DNA of 64,000 nucleotides, taken from assembly GCA_017306715.1 (NCBI GenBank), contig JAFKHV010000013.1:1-64000 (forward strand), written 5' to 3'. Shown in pieces: positions 53,067 to 63,300 of this stretch; within the stretch, counting starts at the first letter, position 1, and each line of letters opens with the position of its first letter. The notes under the pieces are model-generated. The model was not told the DNA's origin. It worked only from the letters and a program-made list of their open reading frames with translations, and did not search any database. The translations under genes were made by a program, and so were the position numbers. The DNA is from Legionella sp. (GTDB taxonomy: Bacteria > Pseudomonadota > Gammaproteobacteria > Legionellales > Legionellaceae).

Positions 53067-54327
53067 TTGCCGCAATACCCATCCCACCAGCCGTACAAAT
53101 TGAAATTAGCCCACGTTTGTTACCGCCTCCTGATACAAGCTTGGCAAGTGTGCCCACAATTCTTGAGCCTGTAGCAGCGAAGGGATGACCGACCGCTAGG
53201 GAGCTGCCGACTACATTTAATTTATTTTGATCAACAGTGCCTAGCGGGGCGGATAAGTTAAGCTCTTTTTTACAGTATGCAGCAGACTCCCATGCTTTGA
53301 TATTACAGAGGACTTGTCCTGCAAATGCTTCATGAATCTCAATAAAATCAAAATCTGCAAAACTTAAATGATTTCTTTCAAGTAAAGTTGCGACCGCTTT
53401 AGTCGGCGCCATCAATAGGCCTGCCCCATGTACAAAGTCGACGGCAGCAACCTGTACATCGATTAAGCGAGCAAGCGGGGTAATACCTAACTCTAGGGCA
53501 CCTTCTTCACCGGCTAATAACACGCAGCTCGCGCCATCAGTAAGCGGTGAAGAGTTACCTGCGGTTAACGTACCGGAGCCACTGAAATCAAAGGCGGGTT
53601 TAAGTTGTGCTAATCGTTCTAATGTTGTATCGCCACGGATGGTACCATCGCGATTAGAGCCTTGAAAACTACTGACCAAATCAGTGTAAAAGCCATTATC
53701 AAATGCTTGCGCTGCATTCCTATGACTTTTAAGAGCCAGAGCATCTTGTTCAGCACGAGGAATATGCCATTCTTTCACCATGAGTTCACAGTGTTCACCC
53801 ATAGACATTAAGGTCCGGGGTTCATTCACGTTGGATATTTGCGGTTTCAAGGCGCTGGGTCTTAATTTTTTTAGCGCTTGAAATTTTTCCTGAAGACTTC
53901 GTGCTTTATGTAAATCAAGGAGCACCCGCTGCAATAGGGGGGATACCTCTATGGGCAAATCACTATTAGTATCCACTCCACCTGCAATACCGTGTTTTAT
54001 GCTGCCACTGGAAATTTTTAATGCGATTTGCCACACTGTTTCCAAACCCGTACCACAAGCACGTTGTACATTATAACCGGGTGATTCAGGATGGAGTTCG
54101 GTACTTAAAATTGCTTCACGCGTGAGGTTAAAATCATGAACACTATTTAATACTGCGCCCATGGCGGTATCACCGATAAGACGATCTTGTAGTTTATATT
54201 GAGTCACTAAGCCATTGAGTGCAGCCACCGCTAAGTCGAGGCGGCGCAGGTCATTATATTTTGTTTGGCTTTTAAAAAAAGGAATGCGATTGCTTCCGAG
54301 TATATAAACGTTATTTTGGGTGTTCAT
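53050..54327 (-). CDS. Acetyl-CoA C-acyltransferase (thiolase)
   Basis: This 425-aa thiolase has the nucleophilic Cys in 'NVQRACGTGLETVW', the His in 'EIHEAFAGQV', 'GHPFAATGSRIVGT', and the second Cys in 'CTAGGMGIAA'. It cleaves 3-ketoacyl-CoA to acetyl-CoA plus a shortened acyl-CoA (FadI/FadA-like). The length fits the FadI group. Its ATG overlaps the TetR gene stop by four bases (ATGA), and AGGAG lies properly upstream. The tight link to a TetR regulator suggests local control by a fatty acid or acyl-CoA. Confidence 0.92.
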   Translation of the reverse strand: MNTQNNVYILGSNRIPFFKSQTKYNDLRRLDLAVAALNGLVTQYKLQDRLIGDTAMGAVLNSVHDFNLTREAILSTELHPESPGYNVQRACGTGLETVWQIALKISSGSIKHGIAGGVDTNSDLPIEVSPLLQRVLLDLHKARSLQEKFQALKKLRPSALKPQISNVNEPRTLMSMGEHCELMVKEWHIPRAEQDALALKSHRNAAQAFDNGFYTDLVSSFQGSNRDGTIRGDTTLERLAQLKPAFDFSGSGTLTAGNSSPLTDGASCVLLAGEEGALELGITPLARLIDVQVAAVDFVHGAGLLMAPTKAVATLLERNHLSFADFDFIEIHEAFAGQVLCNIKAWESAAYCKKELNLSAPLGTVDQNKLNVVGSSLAVGHPFAATGSRIVGTLAKLVSGGGNKRGLISICTAGGMGIAAIMESI

Positions 54328-54917
54328 GGTGTACTCCTATTTGTTTCCATGCTCATCATTTTCAAAACGGTTAGAGCATTTTGCCGAATTAAATGAGGTG
54401 AAGAGGCTAAACGAGCCAGACTTTGGCTGCCATAACTTGAGGTTAAAAAGAGATCGGCGAGTTCGCCAGCCGTAAAATCCTTGCGAAAGAGAGAATTTTT
54501 TTGTCCGTCACGAATATTGTTTTCAACCCAAAGTCGTTGCCGTGTGAATGCCTCTTGTACTTGAACACGTAAGCTTTTGGGCAAGTTATTGAGTGAACCG
54601 GCTAAAGCCATGAGCACACAAATTTTGTTATCAGTCGTTGCAAATTGATAAAAACGCTCAATAAGGGCTTGAAGCTTCATTTTCGCATCCAGGAACGACA
54701 AACTATTAATCCATTGTTCAAAATGGCGCAGATATTCATTCAATAAAATGGATACCAGTTCTTCTTTGGATTGAAAATGTGCATAAAGACTCGGTGCGCG
54801 AATCGATAATTCCGCAGCGATTTGCTGAAAACTTAATTTTTCATATCCTTGTTTTTGTAAAAGTTGAATGGATATGTGCAATGCTTTTGCTTTCGTGCCG
54901 ATCAGGGAGTGGGTCAT
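54324..54917 (-). CDS. TetR-family transcriptional regulator
   Basis: This 197-aa protein starts at ATG 54917, not at the TTG 21 bases before. The N-terminal helix-turn-helix is plain: 'GTKAKALHISIQLLQKQGYEKLSFQQIAAELSIRAPSLYAHFQSKEELVSILL', with the usual YxHFxSKEEL ending. The C-terminal ligand domain is variable, as always. It directly precedes and overlaps the thiolase gene, which it probably controls together with itself. A TATAAT on the minus strand near 54946 is a likely -10. The inducer is unknown. Confidence 0.92.
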   Translation of the reverse strand: MTHSLIGTKAKALHISIQLLQKQGYEKLSFQQIAAELSIRAPSLYAHFQSKEELVSILLNEYLRHFEQWINSLSFLDAKMKLQALIERFYQFATTDNKICVLMALAGSLNNLPKSLRVQVQEAFTRQRLWVENNIRDGQKNSLFRKDFTAGELADLFLTSSYGSQSLARLASSPHLIRQNALTVLKMMSMETNRSTP

Positions 54918-55043
54918 TTTATGATCACGTAGTCTCAATCTATATTATATAGTTTTAGCCTATGGTGTATTAGGTTTCAAGGAAATGTATTTTTTTGGAA
55001 AAATATGTCTATACTATCTTACAGTTACATGATAAGGAGAGTC

Positions 55044-55370
55044 ATGATGTACTGGAATATTAAAAAACTTGCAGGTTTATCATTAGTCTTGTTCTCCAGC
55101 ACACTGTGGGCAGAAAACACCATTCAGGTTCAGGTACGAACTGAAGAAGCCTCCGCTGCTGCTTTAGGTTTTAAAGTTGAGGGTAAAAAATCAGGAGGGC
55201 GCGGTAAAGTTTATATTGGTAAGGGCCCTGCCAACAAAACTTATATCTTTGGATATCGCAAAAACTTTGCCTACGGACGCGACGTGCTCTGTGGGTCGGA
55301 AGTATTAACTCATGACAGCATCGTGACCTTAGTTACGGATGGGGAACAATGCAGTATAAAAGTTAATTAA
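55044..55370 (+). CDS. Small secreted protein of unknown function
   Basis: The ATG at 55044 has AGGAGA four bases upstream and gives 108 aa. The frame extends 39 bases further to 55005, but without a ribosome site. Residues 1-23 form a signal peptide ('KKLAGLSLVLFSSTLWA' then AEN, with an AxA-type cut). The mature part of about 85 residues carries two cysteines (in 'VLCGSEV' and 'GEQCSIKVN') and a Gly/Lys-rich loop 'GKKSGGRGKVYIGKGP', and looks beta-rich. It resembles no named family. The likely location is the periplasm or outside the cell. Confidence 0.7.
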   Translation: MMYWNIKKLAGLSLVLFSSTLWAENTIQVQVRTEEASAAALGFKVEGKKSGGRGKVYIGKGPANKTYIFGYRKNFAYGRDVLCGSEVLTHDSIVTLVTDGEQCSIKVN

Positions 55371-55398
55371 GTCTCACTGTGTTTCCATTTAGAAATGC

Positions 55399-55417
55399 CC
55401 CAGGCTGTGTGCCTGGG
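55399..55417. terminator. Hairpin between convergent small secreted and LURP-like genes
   Basis: CCCAGGC (55399-55405), loop TGTGT, GCCTGGG (55411-55417). No strong U-tract. The position between convergent genes supports a bidirectional role. Confidence 0.5.
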
Positions 55418-55441
55418 ATTATTGAGATTGAATTGCAGCGA

Positions 55442-56347
55442 TTAAGCGTGTAGAGGTACCCGCAAATTCAAAAGATGCATCACGGCTGCTTTTTCCGGTT
55501 CGGTAAGATTTTGCATTTTTTGTATACAGAAATCGATGAAGCGAGTGACAGTTTCCGCATCATCTAGATTTAAGCCGTTGTTATTATAAGACGTAAATTC
55601 TTCATCAAGGGTATTTGCCAAATCCTCTAGGTTGCTCTCATCAAAAGCGTGTTTGCTTAGCATAGGATATAAGGCATGTATCTCAGCCATCTTTTGCGCA
55701 ACTTTGGCTTGTGTTTCTATATCTTTGGGCAAAGAATCCTGTTTCATTGCATAACTATTCTGATGTTTCCAGTCGTCAATTTCACCTTGAATCGCCAATA
55801 CAGTAATTAAAACCCGTGAGTCAATCTGCTTGCTGCTGAGTAAAGCAGGATTTGTAACCCGAATTGTCCAATTATTTTTTAAGCGAAAAAATGAACGGGA
55901 CATCACAGCCATTTCTTTTTGAGTAACTGGGTCATAGATATAGTATTTAGTTCCCCAGAAATTCATTTTTGCGAAGGCTAATTTGGTACTGTTATCTGCG
56001 GCATAAATAAGAAAAGTGGGGAAAAAGTTAAATATTTTTTCCTCAACAAACCCTAAATACCGGTCTTGAACGTCATAAATATCCACGTCTGTACCAAACG
56101 AAAAGAAACGCGTTTTTGCAGAAGCGGTGTGTTCATCTCGTGGGTTATAGAAATCATAGGTTGTGGTTAAACTAAAAAAGCGGCGATATACAGTACCCAA
56201 TTTATATTGATTTGTACCGACATCATAGCTTTTGGTTAGGCTAATCCAGTGCTCTGTTACAAATAACTCATCGGGCATTTCTGTGGAAGCAAAGCAAAAG
56301 GGAGAAACGAAAAAGCCCAATAAACAAAATAAGAACCATTTTTTCAT
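55442..56347 (-). CDS. Secreted LURP-one/tubby-like barrel protein
   Basis: This 301-aa protein starts with a signal peptide (1-20, 'WFLFCLLGFFVSPFCFA'). Residues about 25-190 contain successive beta strands with 'YKLGTVYRRFF', 'YDFYNPRDEHTASAKTRFFSF', 'DVDIYDVQDRYLGFVEEK', 'FLIYAADNSTKLAFAKM', 'YYIYDPVTQKEMAVMSR' that fit the LURP-one-related/tubby-like barrel. These fold as lipid-associated barrels. The assignment is by pattern and not certain. The C-terminal 100 residues are helical. GAGG five bases before the ATG. Monocistronic. A possible role is binding phospholipid in the periplasm or host. Confidence 0.6.
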   Translation of the reverse strand: MKKWFLFCLLGFFVSPFCFASTEMPDELFVTEHWISLTKSYDVGTNQYKLGTVYRRFFSLTTTYDFYNPRDEHTASAKTRFFSFGTDVDIYDVQDRYLGFVEEKIFNFFPTFLIYAADNSTKLAFAKMNFWGTKYYIYDPVTQKEMAVMSRSFFRLKNNWTIRVTNPALLSSKQIDSRVLITVLAIQGEIDDWKHQNSYAMKQDSLPKDIETQAKVAQKMAEIHALYPMLSKHAFDESNLEDLANTLDEEFTSYNNNGLNLDDAETVTRFIDFCIQKMQNLTEPEKAAVMHLLNLRVPLHA

Positions 56348-56490
56348 AATTACCTCATGTAGTTAAAAAGCAGGGCTAGAGTATCATGTGTTTAAAAACA
56401 AAAACATATGCTTCTGAAATGTTCGTAATGTTCTCTTAAGAATAAAATGTTATCATGCCCGCAGTTCGTATGCGTAGCGGGAGGTTCTCG

Positions 56491-57555
56491 ATGAAAATTC
56501 AAATAATTCCGGTAAATAATTATTTTGACTCTCAACAGATAATGCATTTGGTGGAATTGAATTATGACGAGTTCGGCTATACTGGTAACGCAGATCACTT
56601 CCTTTTGAAACAAATAGACGCGCTAGCGTTGCACTATCCCCTAGAAGAATTTCATATAATTCTTCCTGCAGATGCGCCAATAACACTTAAAAATACGAAC
56701 CGAATACCACCCAATATCACGATTATTGCGCACGATAAATCAGAGCTTAAAGGTACGGGGATAATGCATTTTGATTATACTCCTCCTGAGCATTTTGATA
56801 AATTAAGTGAGCTGCGTGTCACCCTTCAAAATCGAATGGACCGATATGGGCGGGATTGCCCGCAATATATGAAACTAAATTTCAAACTGTCCCAGTATGT
56901 CCACACATATTATCCTCATTTGCATCATCTTGAGGAATTCCAGCAATTTATAGATGTTTTAGATTTTATTTTTCTGCAGCATAATATGGAATCGCAGGAT
57001 AACCCATTTGTCGAGAACCTACTTTATGAGTTATTAGAATTATTTAGTCATATTGATCCGAAAAATAAGACAAGAAATCTATTTTTTTCCAATAGTGAAC
57101 ATGGTTTTTCAACGAATGCATTTAAGGCCATGACAAAAGTTTTATGTGCAATGAAAGCGGCTTTAGATGGTTTAGAAATCGAGCGAGAGAACAATTGCGT
57201 ACATCTACTGAAGTGCATAAATGAATTTAAAGCAACGGATCGTTCACAATTACTCCTGGCCCGCGTACTTCAAATTGCTGGTATTTCTATAATAGCAGCC
57301 AGTTGTATGGCATTACCTTTCATCCTCACTTTATCGGTGATCTCACCAGTTCTTGTGTCCTTGGGCACGTGTATTCTTATCTTTGGTGGCATGGTAACAG
57401 CAGGTCTTGGATTTAAGGGAGAAGATGTGATCCAACATCAGCGCAATACGAAGACGCAAATAGTTGCCGGTGTTGAACACTTAAGTCGCCGTGATATCTC
57501 TGCTGAAATCTTTGATAAGGCTGAAGCAAAACTTTGTGCAAAGAGTTTTCAATAG
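56491..57555 (+). CDS. Membrane-hairpin protein, first of a tandem paralogous pair
   Basis: This 354-aa protein starts at MKIQIIPV (56491), where GGGAGG lies six bases upstream. The earlier in-frame Met at 56455 has none. The N-terminal 120 residues hold strands and turns including 'IPPNITIIAHDKSELKGTGIMHFD', matching the next gene's 'IPANITIKLY...QGTGLINIK' region, so the two are paralogues. The C-terminal third has a hydrophobic hairpin at about 270-320 ('IAGISIIAASCMALPFILTLSVISPVLVSLGTCILIFGGM'-like composition) followed by a short charged tail. No signal peptide or enzyme motif. The layout suits an effector inserted in a host membrane. Function unknown. Confidence 0.65.
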   Translation: MKIQIIPVNNYFDSQQIMHLVELNYDEFGYTGNADHFLLKQIDALALHYPLEEFHIILPADAPITLKNTNRIPPNITIIAHDKSELKGTGIMHFDYTPPEHFDKLSELRVTLQNRMDRYGRDCPQYMKLNFKLSQYVHTYYPHLHHLEEFQQFIDVLDFIFLQHNMESQDNPFVENLLYELLELFSHIDPKNKTRNLFFSNSEHGFSTNAFKAMTKVLCAMKAALDGLEIERENNCVHLLKCINEFKATDRSQLLLARVLQIAGISIIAASCMALPFILTLSVISPVLVSLGTCILIFGGMVTAGLGFKGEDVIQHQRNTKTQIVAGVEHLSRRDISAEIFDKAEAKLCAKSFQ

Positions 57556-57669
57556 AAGCGCTGATGGGTATCACTCTTTCTTCTTAATCGTTATGATAGG
57601 ACAATCTGAAGTAAGGACGCTGTAGGTAACCTATCTACATGCTTGATGTTTATTTATCGGAGCTAATAA

Positions 57670-58980
57670 ATGAAAATCAAAGTTATTTATTGTGAAAAAG
57701 AGGTGGTTTATGCTTATAGGTCTTATTATACAAATACCGCAGCAATCCTAAAAAATAATATAAATCTCAGCGAGAGTGACAAGCATATTATTCTGATTCC
57801 TGATATTCAACTAAGCGCTGAGACGGGTGAAAATTATGAACCGAGGATGAAGGAATTTGCTACTCACTTTAAAAAAGCAAAGCGATTAACAAGACACAAT
57901 TTTGCCACAGAGACTTTAAAACCCTCTTCACCATCTGATGACGATTACATCATCATCGATGCCATGAATCAACTCGCTAGGGACTGTCCCGATAAGGAAA
58001 TAGAGTTCCAGTTGTATACACGATATAATAGCTTTTTGACTCCTAAGTTCCTTCAAAATAACAGCGCCAATATACCTGCAAACATTACTATCAAACTGTA
58101 TCAAAGTAAGGATCCAGACCACTATATTGATAAAATCTCCCCAATAACGATTCAGGGCACAGGCCTAATTAATATCAAAAATGTTAAAGAGTTAGATAAA
58201 TTAACAAATGGCAGTGCTCTAGACTCACTGTTGTTTAAGCTTAAGGAGGCTTTGCCCGTGAATGGCGAAGTTTTTGCACGGGGAATTCTACTTAAAACCG
58301 CATTAATTACACAACAACGTTACGTTGAGTTGTCCCAGTTATCCTGCTTGAATGATTTTATTGAGAGTATAATCGCTTTGCTGCAAAGACGTGTGACTCT
58401 AAGTAGTGAAAAACAATTGATTATTGAGCAAATCCTACAGCAATCGTTGCATGTCTTAGAGGACATGAATACGGTTCATTCTCTGAAACACTATGTTGGC
58501 TTTAAAATTCCGAGGCATTTTTCTAGTCAAGATGGCGCATTAACTGTTGATCTTCTTAAAAAAATAAATCGGTATTTTGAAGATTCCTCTGAGGAGAATA
58601 AGCAACAAATTTTAGTAGCAACACATAATCTCTATCAATCTCACAATAAAAATCCTTTGGCAGCATTAGGCTTTATTTTATTGGGTATTTTACTCACCTG
58701 TTGTCCGATGATGGCTATTGCGCCCATTCTCTTCGGAGCAGTGGCAACGATTTACGCTCCTTTATTGATCGCCTCGCTGATCACCACGAGTGCTACCGGA
58801 ATTGCTTTATTGGTTGCAAGTAATCAAGTGATGAAAGCTGAAAATTATAAAGAGGATATAAAAAAGAGTTTATATGAATCAGCAAACAGTATTGCGGCAG
58901 TGCAAGGTATTACTTTATTTGGAGGGGATAAATTCATTAGTAACGATGAGCAAGTACTTCACAGTTTAAGGAATAAATAG
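57670..58980 (+). CDS. Membrane-hairpin protein, second of a tandem paralogous pair
   Basis: This 436-aa protein is the same type as the preceding gene: an N-terminal mixed alpha/beta domain with a shared NITI...QGTG segment (about 137-175), a helical middle, and a hydrophobic hairpin at about 330-385 ('AALGFILLGILLTCCPMMAIAPILF' and 'IYAPLLIASLITTSATGIALLV') followed by a soluble tail ending in basic residues. GGAG seven bases before the ATG. The 114-base gap from its neighbour suggests separate promoters or one transcript. Duplication followed by divergence is the simplest origin. No enzymatic motif. Confidence 0.65.
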   Translation: MKIKVIYCEKEVVYAYRSYYTNTAAILKNNINLSESDKHIILIPDIQLSAETGENYEPRMKEFATHFKKAKRLTRHNFATETLKPSSPSDDDYIIIDAMNQLARDCPDKEIEFQLYTRYNSFLTPKFLQNNSANIPANITIKLYQSKDPDHYIDKISPITIQGTGLINIKNVKELDKLTNGSALDSLLFKLKEALPVNGEVFARGILLKTALITQQRYVELSQLSCLNDFIESIIALLQRRVTLSSEKQLIIEQILQQSLHVLEDMNTVHSLKHYVGFKIPRHFSSQDGALTVDLLKKINRYFEDSSEENKQQILVATHNLYQSHNKNPLAALGFILLGILLTCCPMMAIAPILFGAVATIYAPLLIASLITTSATGIALLVASNQVMKAENYKEDIKKSLYESANSIAAVQGITLFGGDKFISNDEQVLHSLRNK

Positions 58981-59031
58981 TACATGACTCCTTTGCTATA
59001 ATTGAGTTTATTTACTCTTTAAGGTCAAAAA

Positions 59032-59811
59032 ATGAAAACGATTTGGATAACAGGCGCCTCCTCTGGAATTGGTGAGGCACTTGCAAAAGAATATGCTCTG
59101 CAGGGACATAAACTTATATTATCTGCGCGCAACACTCTGGAACTTGAACGAGTAAAGTCGCAATGCCATAATTCTGAACAGCATATCCTGGCACCCCTTG
59201 ATTTGAGCGATTATCACGCCCTGGAAGAAAAAGTAACAACACTCGTCGCACAACTTGGTCCCGTTGATATTTTAATCAATAATGCAGGTATCTCTCAGCG
59301 TTATTTGGTGAATGAAGGTAAAATCACTTTGGATGAGCAAATAATAGCCACGAATCTTCTCGGTACCATAGCAATGACGCGGCCAATTTTGCAAGATATG
59401 TTGAAATATAATCAGGGTCAAATCGTTATTATTTCCAGTATGTTGGGTCTCTTTGGCATGCAAACTCGCTCTGCGTATGCTGCGAGTAAACACGGTTTGC
59501 GGGGTTACTTTGAAAGTTTACGCAATGAGCTTGCGTCAACAAATATAAGCGTTTCTTTAGTGTACCCCGGTTACGCGCAAACGCGTATTGCTGCAAATTC
59601 CCTAGTATCCAGCGGTGAAGCTTATGGAGATACCGATACGGTACATGCTCAGGCCATGAGTCCGGTTACCTGCGCCCATAAAATTATTCGTGGCGTAACG
59701 CGGCACAAGCCCGTTATTGTGGTTTCTGCCTTTAAGGAACGCTTTGGCGCCTTCGTTGCTCTCTATTTACCCGCGCTTTTTCGTAAGATTGCACCTAAAT
59801 TTAAGGTTTAA
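59032..59811 (+). CDS. Short-chain dehydrogenase/reductase
   Basis: This 259-aa SDR has the cofactor turn 'TGASSGIGEALAKEY', 'NNAGIS', and the catalytic Ser-Tyr-Lys in 'IISSMLGLFG...YAASKHG'. It ends in a hydrophobic 'LYLPALFRKIAPKFKV', similar to DHRS7-type reductases of lipid or steroid carbonyls. The substrate is unknown. AAGG seven bases before the ATG. The stop lies immediately before the converging DUF1415 gene with no gap. Confidence 0.9.
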   Translation: MKTIWITGASSGIGEALAKEYALQGHKLILSARNTLELERVKSQCHNSEQHILAPLDLSDYHALEEKVTTLVAQLGPVDILINNAGISQRYLVNEGKITLDEQIIATNLLGTIAMTRPILQDMLKYNQGQIVIISSMLGLFGMQTRSAYAASKHGLRGYFESLRNELASTNISVSLVYPGYAQTRIAANSLVSSGEAYGDTDTVHAQAMSPVTCAHKIIRGVTRHKPVIVVSAFKERFGAFVALYLPALFRKIAPKFKV

Positions 59812-60351
59812 TTATTTTAAGGGGTAGGGTAGTAGTTGAGCAATTCCAGCAAGTCCTAATTGACGCAAGCGTTGGATATTATTTTCAGGTATTTCTTCAG
59901 TATTACCATAATAATGAATTGCTTCCTCCACCATCTGTTCACGCAAGATATGCAACATTGGATAAGGGGAACGGTTGGTGTAATTACTGACATCATCGAA
60001 TTCTGCATCTGCAAAACAGTATTGTGGATGAAAAGTAGCGATTTGATAAATTCCTGCGTAATGAGTTGCCTCCAGCAAATCATTGGCCTGGTCAACAAAA
60101 TCCAAATAGTCAAAAAAATCTTCTACTAAATGAGGAAATACCACCACGATTGTGCTTATTTCCTGATGCGCATCCAGATAAAGAATTTCTTGCATAAAAT
60201 CTTCTAGTCCCTGAGCTTGGTCTTGTGTGGTGCTAACGGAGATTTTTAATGAGTTACGCGTTACCTCCCGCTGGGCGAAGGGACATAAATTTAAACCAAT
60301 AACTACGTTATTAATCCATGCTTGTGTATTGCTTAAATAATCAGTGCTCAT
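59812..60351 (-). CDS. DUF1415 family protein
   Basis: This 179-aa protein is the usual length for the family. Typical segments are 'WINNVVIGLNLCPFAQREV', 'TIVVVFPHLVEDFFDYLDFVDQAN', 'IYQIATFHPQYCFADAE' and 'YTNRSPYPMLHILRE'. The family is widespread in gammaproteobacteria but has no established function. The conserved CPFA motif could bind a metal or cofactor. Its ATG overlaps the stop of the SecA-like giant gene by four bases (ATGA), so it is translated from the same message. That odd pairing is probably by insertion of the giant gene upstream. Confidence 0.88.
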   Translation of the reverse strand: MSTDYLSNTQAWINNVVIGLNLCPFAQREVTRNSLKISVSTTQDQAQGLEDFMQEILYLDAHQEISTIVVVFPHLVEDFFDYLDFVDQANDLLEATHYAGIYQIATFHPQYCFADAEFDDVSNYTNRSPYPMLHILREQMVEEAIHYYGNTEEIPENNIQRLRQLGLAGIAQLLPYPLK

Positions 60352-63300
60352 AATGATTTTATCGCTGTTCTAGGGGATAGGGGTTGAAACCTGGCTGAGG
60401 ATACTCGTTCTTGAGTGACAGGAATCACCGGAATATTTTGCTCTTCTTTATAAAGGGTTGCTTCATAGGCTAAAAACTCGCCCAAAGTATTAAATTTTCG
60501 CGTTTGGTAACGGATTTTTTGTCTTTCTAGATGTTCTGTTGCTGTTAGAAGTTTTTGTTCGCTTATCTTTTGCTCTAATTCTGCTACACGGTTCAATTGT
60601 TTGTTTAATTCATCGTTACACATCTGTCGCGAATTCTCAATTCTTGCATTTTGCTCTTCTAAATACTTATTCAATTCAGCATCTTTCGCTGTTAAGAATG
60701 TTTTTATTTTTTCTAAATTATCCTTTAACTTTTTTTGCTTCTCTTCTTTGGGTATCGATATTTGTGCACCGATTGATTTTAGAGTGCCGATAAAGCTTGA
60801 TTTTTGTTTATTATCAGCAATTATTGCCTTTTTTGTATAAATTTTATTTAACTTATTTACGATTTTATCGTGCTTTATGGTCGCTTCTTTAATGCTCGTT
60901 TTTAGGGGCTGCTCAGCCTGCCATAATTTCTCAGCATCAGTGTTTTGCAGATAATTCTTATAATATTGACTGAGTGGTTCAGGTAAGTTTTGTGACAAAC
61001 TGTCGGGTATAGAGTCCCAGGTATATTTATTTTTAAAATCGAGGAGAACCTCGAATTTTATTTCTTCTTTTAGTTGTGACAATTTTGCTAAAAGCTCGTT
61101 GAGATGTGCTTGATGATCCTGTGGCATGCGCGCGAGCCAGGCTGAGCGATAACCAAAAAAATGAGGAATCCGCTCTGGATGCTCGATTTGTAATTCAATA
61201 AATGAATCCATGCCGTCATGAACCTGGCGCAATTTAATCTGATTGTGCTCCAGTTGCATTAGTCTGGCCAGGTTCTTTTCCTTATCGCGAAGTAAATTTT
61301 GAATACAATCCTGCTTTGTTGATGAAGCTGAAAATAACTCTAAAGCTGATTGCAGTTGCTTAAATGGTTTTTGCAGCGAAATACATGCAGGATAATTAGA
61401 CCAGCGTTTAAGATGTTCTTGCAATTCCAAAATAGTATAAGGCTCATCCGAATCACATAGTTGATTGATTTTATTCTTAAAATGACTCCATAACGGGTTG
61501 TTTATAAGTTTTTTATGTGAGTCCAGCACAGATAAAACCTGTTTCAAAGAATGAATTTTCTGGTCAGCTACTGCTTTATCATGCACCTGATCACGAAAAT
61601 CTAACGGACAGTGCGGAAGTTCAGACATTGAATCAACTGCTTCGAGTGCAGTAGTAAGAATTTCCTGGGTGCGCACCCATGGTCGCCATCCTTTAGGTAG
61701 AGAATGGGAGTATTTTTGCAGTAAAACATATGTTTCTTGCGTATTTTGTGCACTGGGATTTGCTAATAGAGCATCAACCCGGGTTAAGATTTCTTGTGCC
61801 GCATGCTGCTCTGAGCGACTTTGAAAAAGACCGTATAAGCTAAACTGATTGCACCATCTTAGTTGTTTTTGCAAGTAACGCGCGACATGAATCAGTTTAT
61901 TTTGAGTGTAAAGTTGTTCCAGAGAAATTAATTCCTGGTCTTCAGGTGCACCCATATTTTGCCAGATTTTATTAAAACTGATTAGTAAATCATTCATTTT
62001 GCATTGTGTGATGAGCTGCTTATCTAAAGGATCCTGCTCCAGAAATAAGGCTTTCACTCGGGTGAGTAGTATTTGTGTTTGCTCATCATTTGCTGTTTTT
62101 AAAAAATCTTGAACATGAGACTCAACTAGTGTATCTAATTTTTTTCCACTTTTTAATGTGCGTATTATCTCTTGCTGTTGTTGCGTGGGGAACAGGTCTA
62201 AAACCGTTGTAAATTTTTTACTTAGTGAGTTAGAAGGGTTTTTAATGAGTGTCTTTAAGGTAACGCATAAATTACCGATGAGGTAGGGTAATTGTTGCTG
62301 TGCGCTTTCCTTTTGTAAAGGTGCATCGGGTTGGTAATGCAAATAAGCCCCTGCCTTATCTTTCACGGTCATACTCACTTGATGGTTTTGCGTATTCTGA
62401 TTTATTTTACGCCATAAGTGCTGTTCCTGATGCAGTGCCGCTTGCACCTTTAACTCTTCCTGAAGCTCCAGCGTTTGTAAGTATTGGTACTTAATGTTTT
62501 GCAGTGAGCTCATGTGTACTTGTTCATGCTGCGCCATTTTCCCCCAAAATTCTTTGAGATACTCCTTCCATACTACGCATGCAGCATCAGTATATTTTTG
62601 AATGTTCTCCTTATTCAGGTCAATTGAAAAATCAGATTGAAGGATACTTATTTCCGTGAGTACCGTTTGACGCCAGGTTAGAAGTTGTTCTTTGTTATTG
62701 GGTTTAACTTCGAGAAGTAGCTCTTCCCATGCGGCAATTTGCTGCTGGATGAGCAACTGCACGCGTTGTGCCTGATGATTAAAACGTCGCTCTGCTAGCG
62801 CCGTACTTTTTAAGTTTTGTTGTCGTTGCGCAATCTCACTCATATTGAGCTTATTTTTGGTTTTCTGGGATGATAGATTGTAAATTAACTTTCGAAACCA
62901 GTGTTCTTTTGGCTGCTTGACTTGATAAATAGGAAGCCATTCACCAAAATTGCCGTTACGGGCACTACGTCCCGCAATTTGCGTCGTCAGCCGATTTGTA
63001 TCAGGAAAAGTTTGAATTACGAACAGACCGCGAGGATGATTTTCCGGAATAATATCCGTGCCTCTGGAGAGCTGGGCGGTGCCAATCGTAATTGTATTGG
63101 ATCTACCTGCCTGCTGAATCTTTTTATCATGTACCAAATTATTTTCTTGGCCGGTAACGAGCTGTAAATTATAAGTATTTGCAGGGAGATTTGCGCGAAG
63201 ATATGTCTCAATAGCTCGTGCCTCCACGAAATCTTCTGCGATAATCAATATGGGTTGTATATCGCCCTGATGCTTATTTTTACTGGCTTCCAAAATCGCA

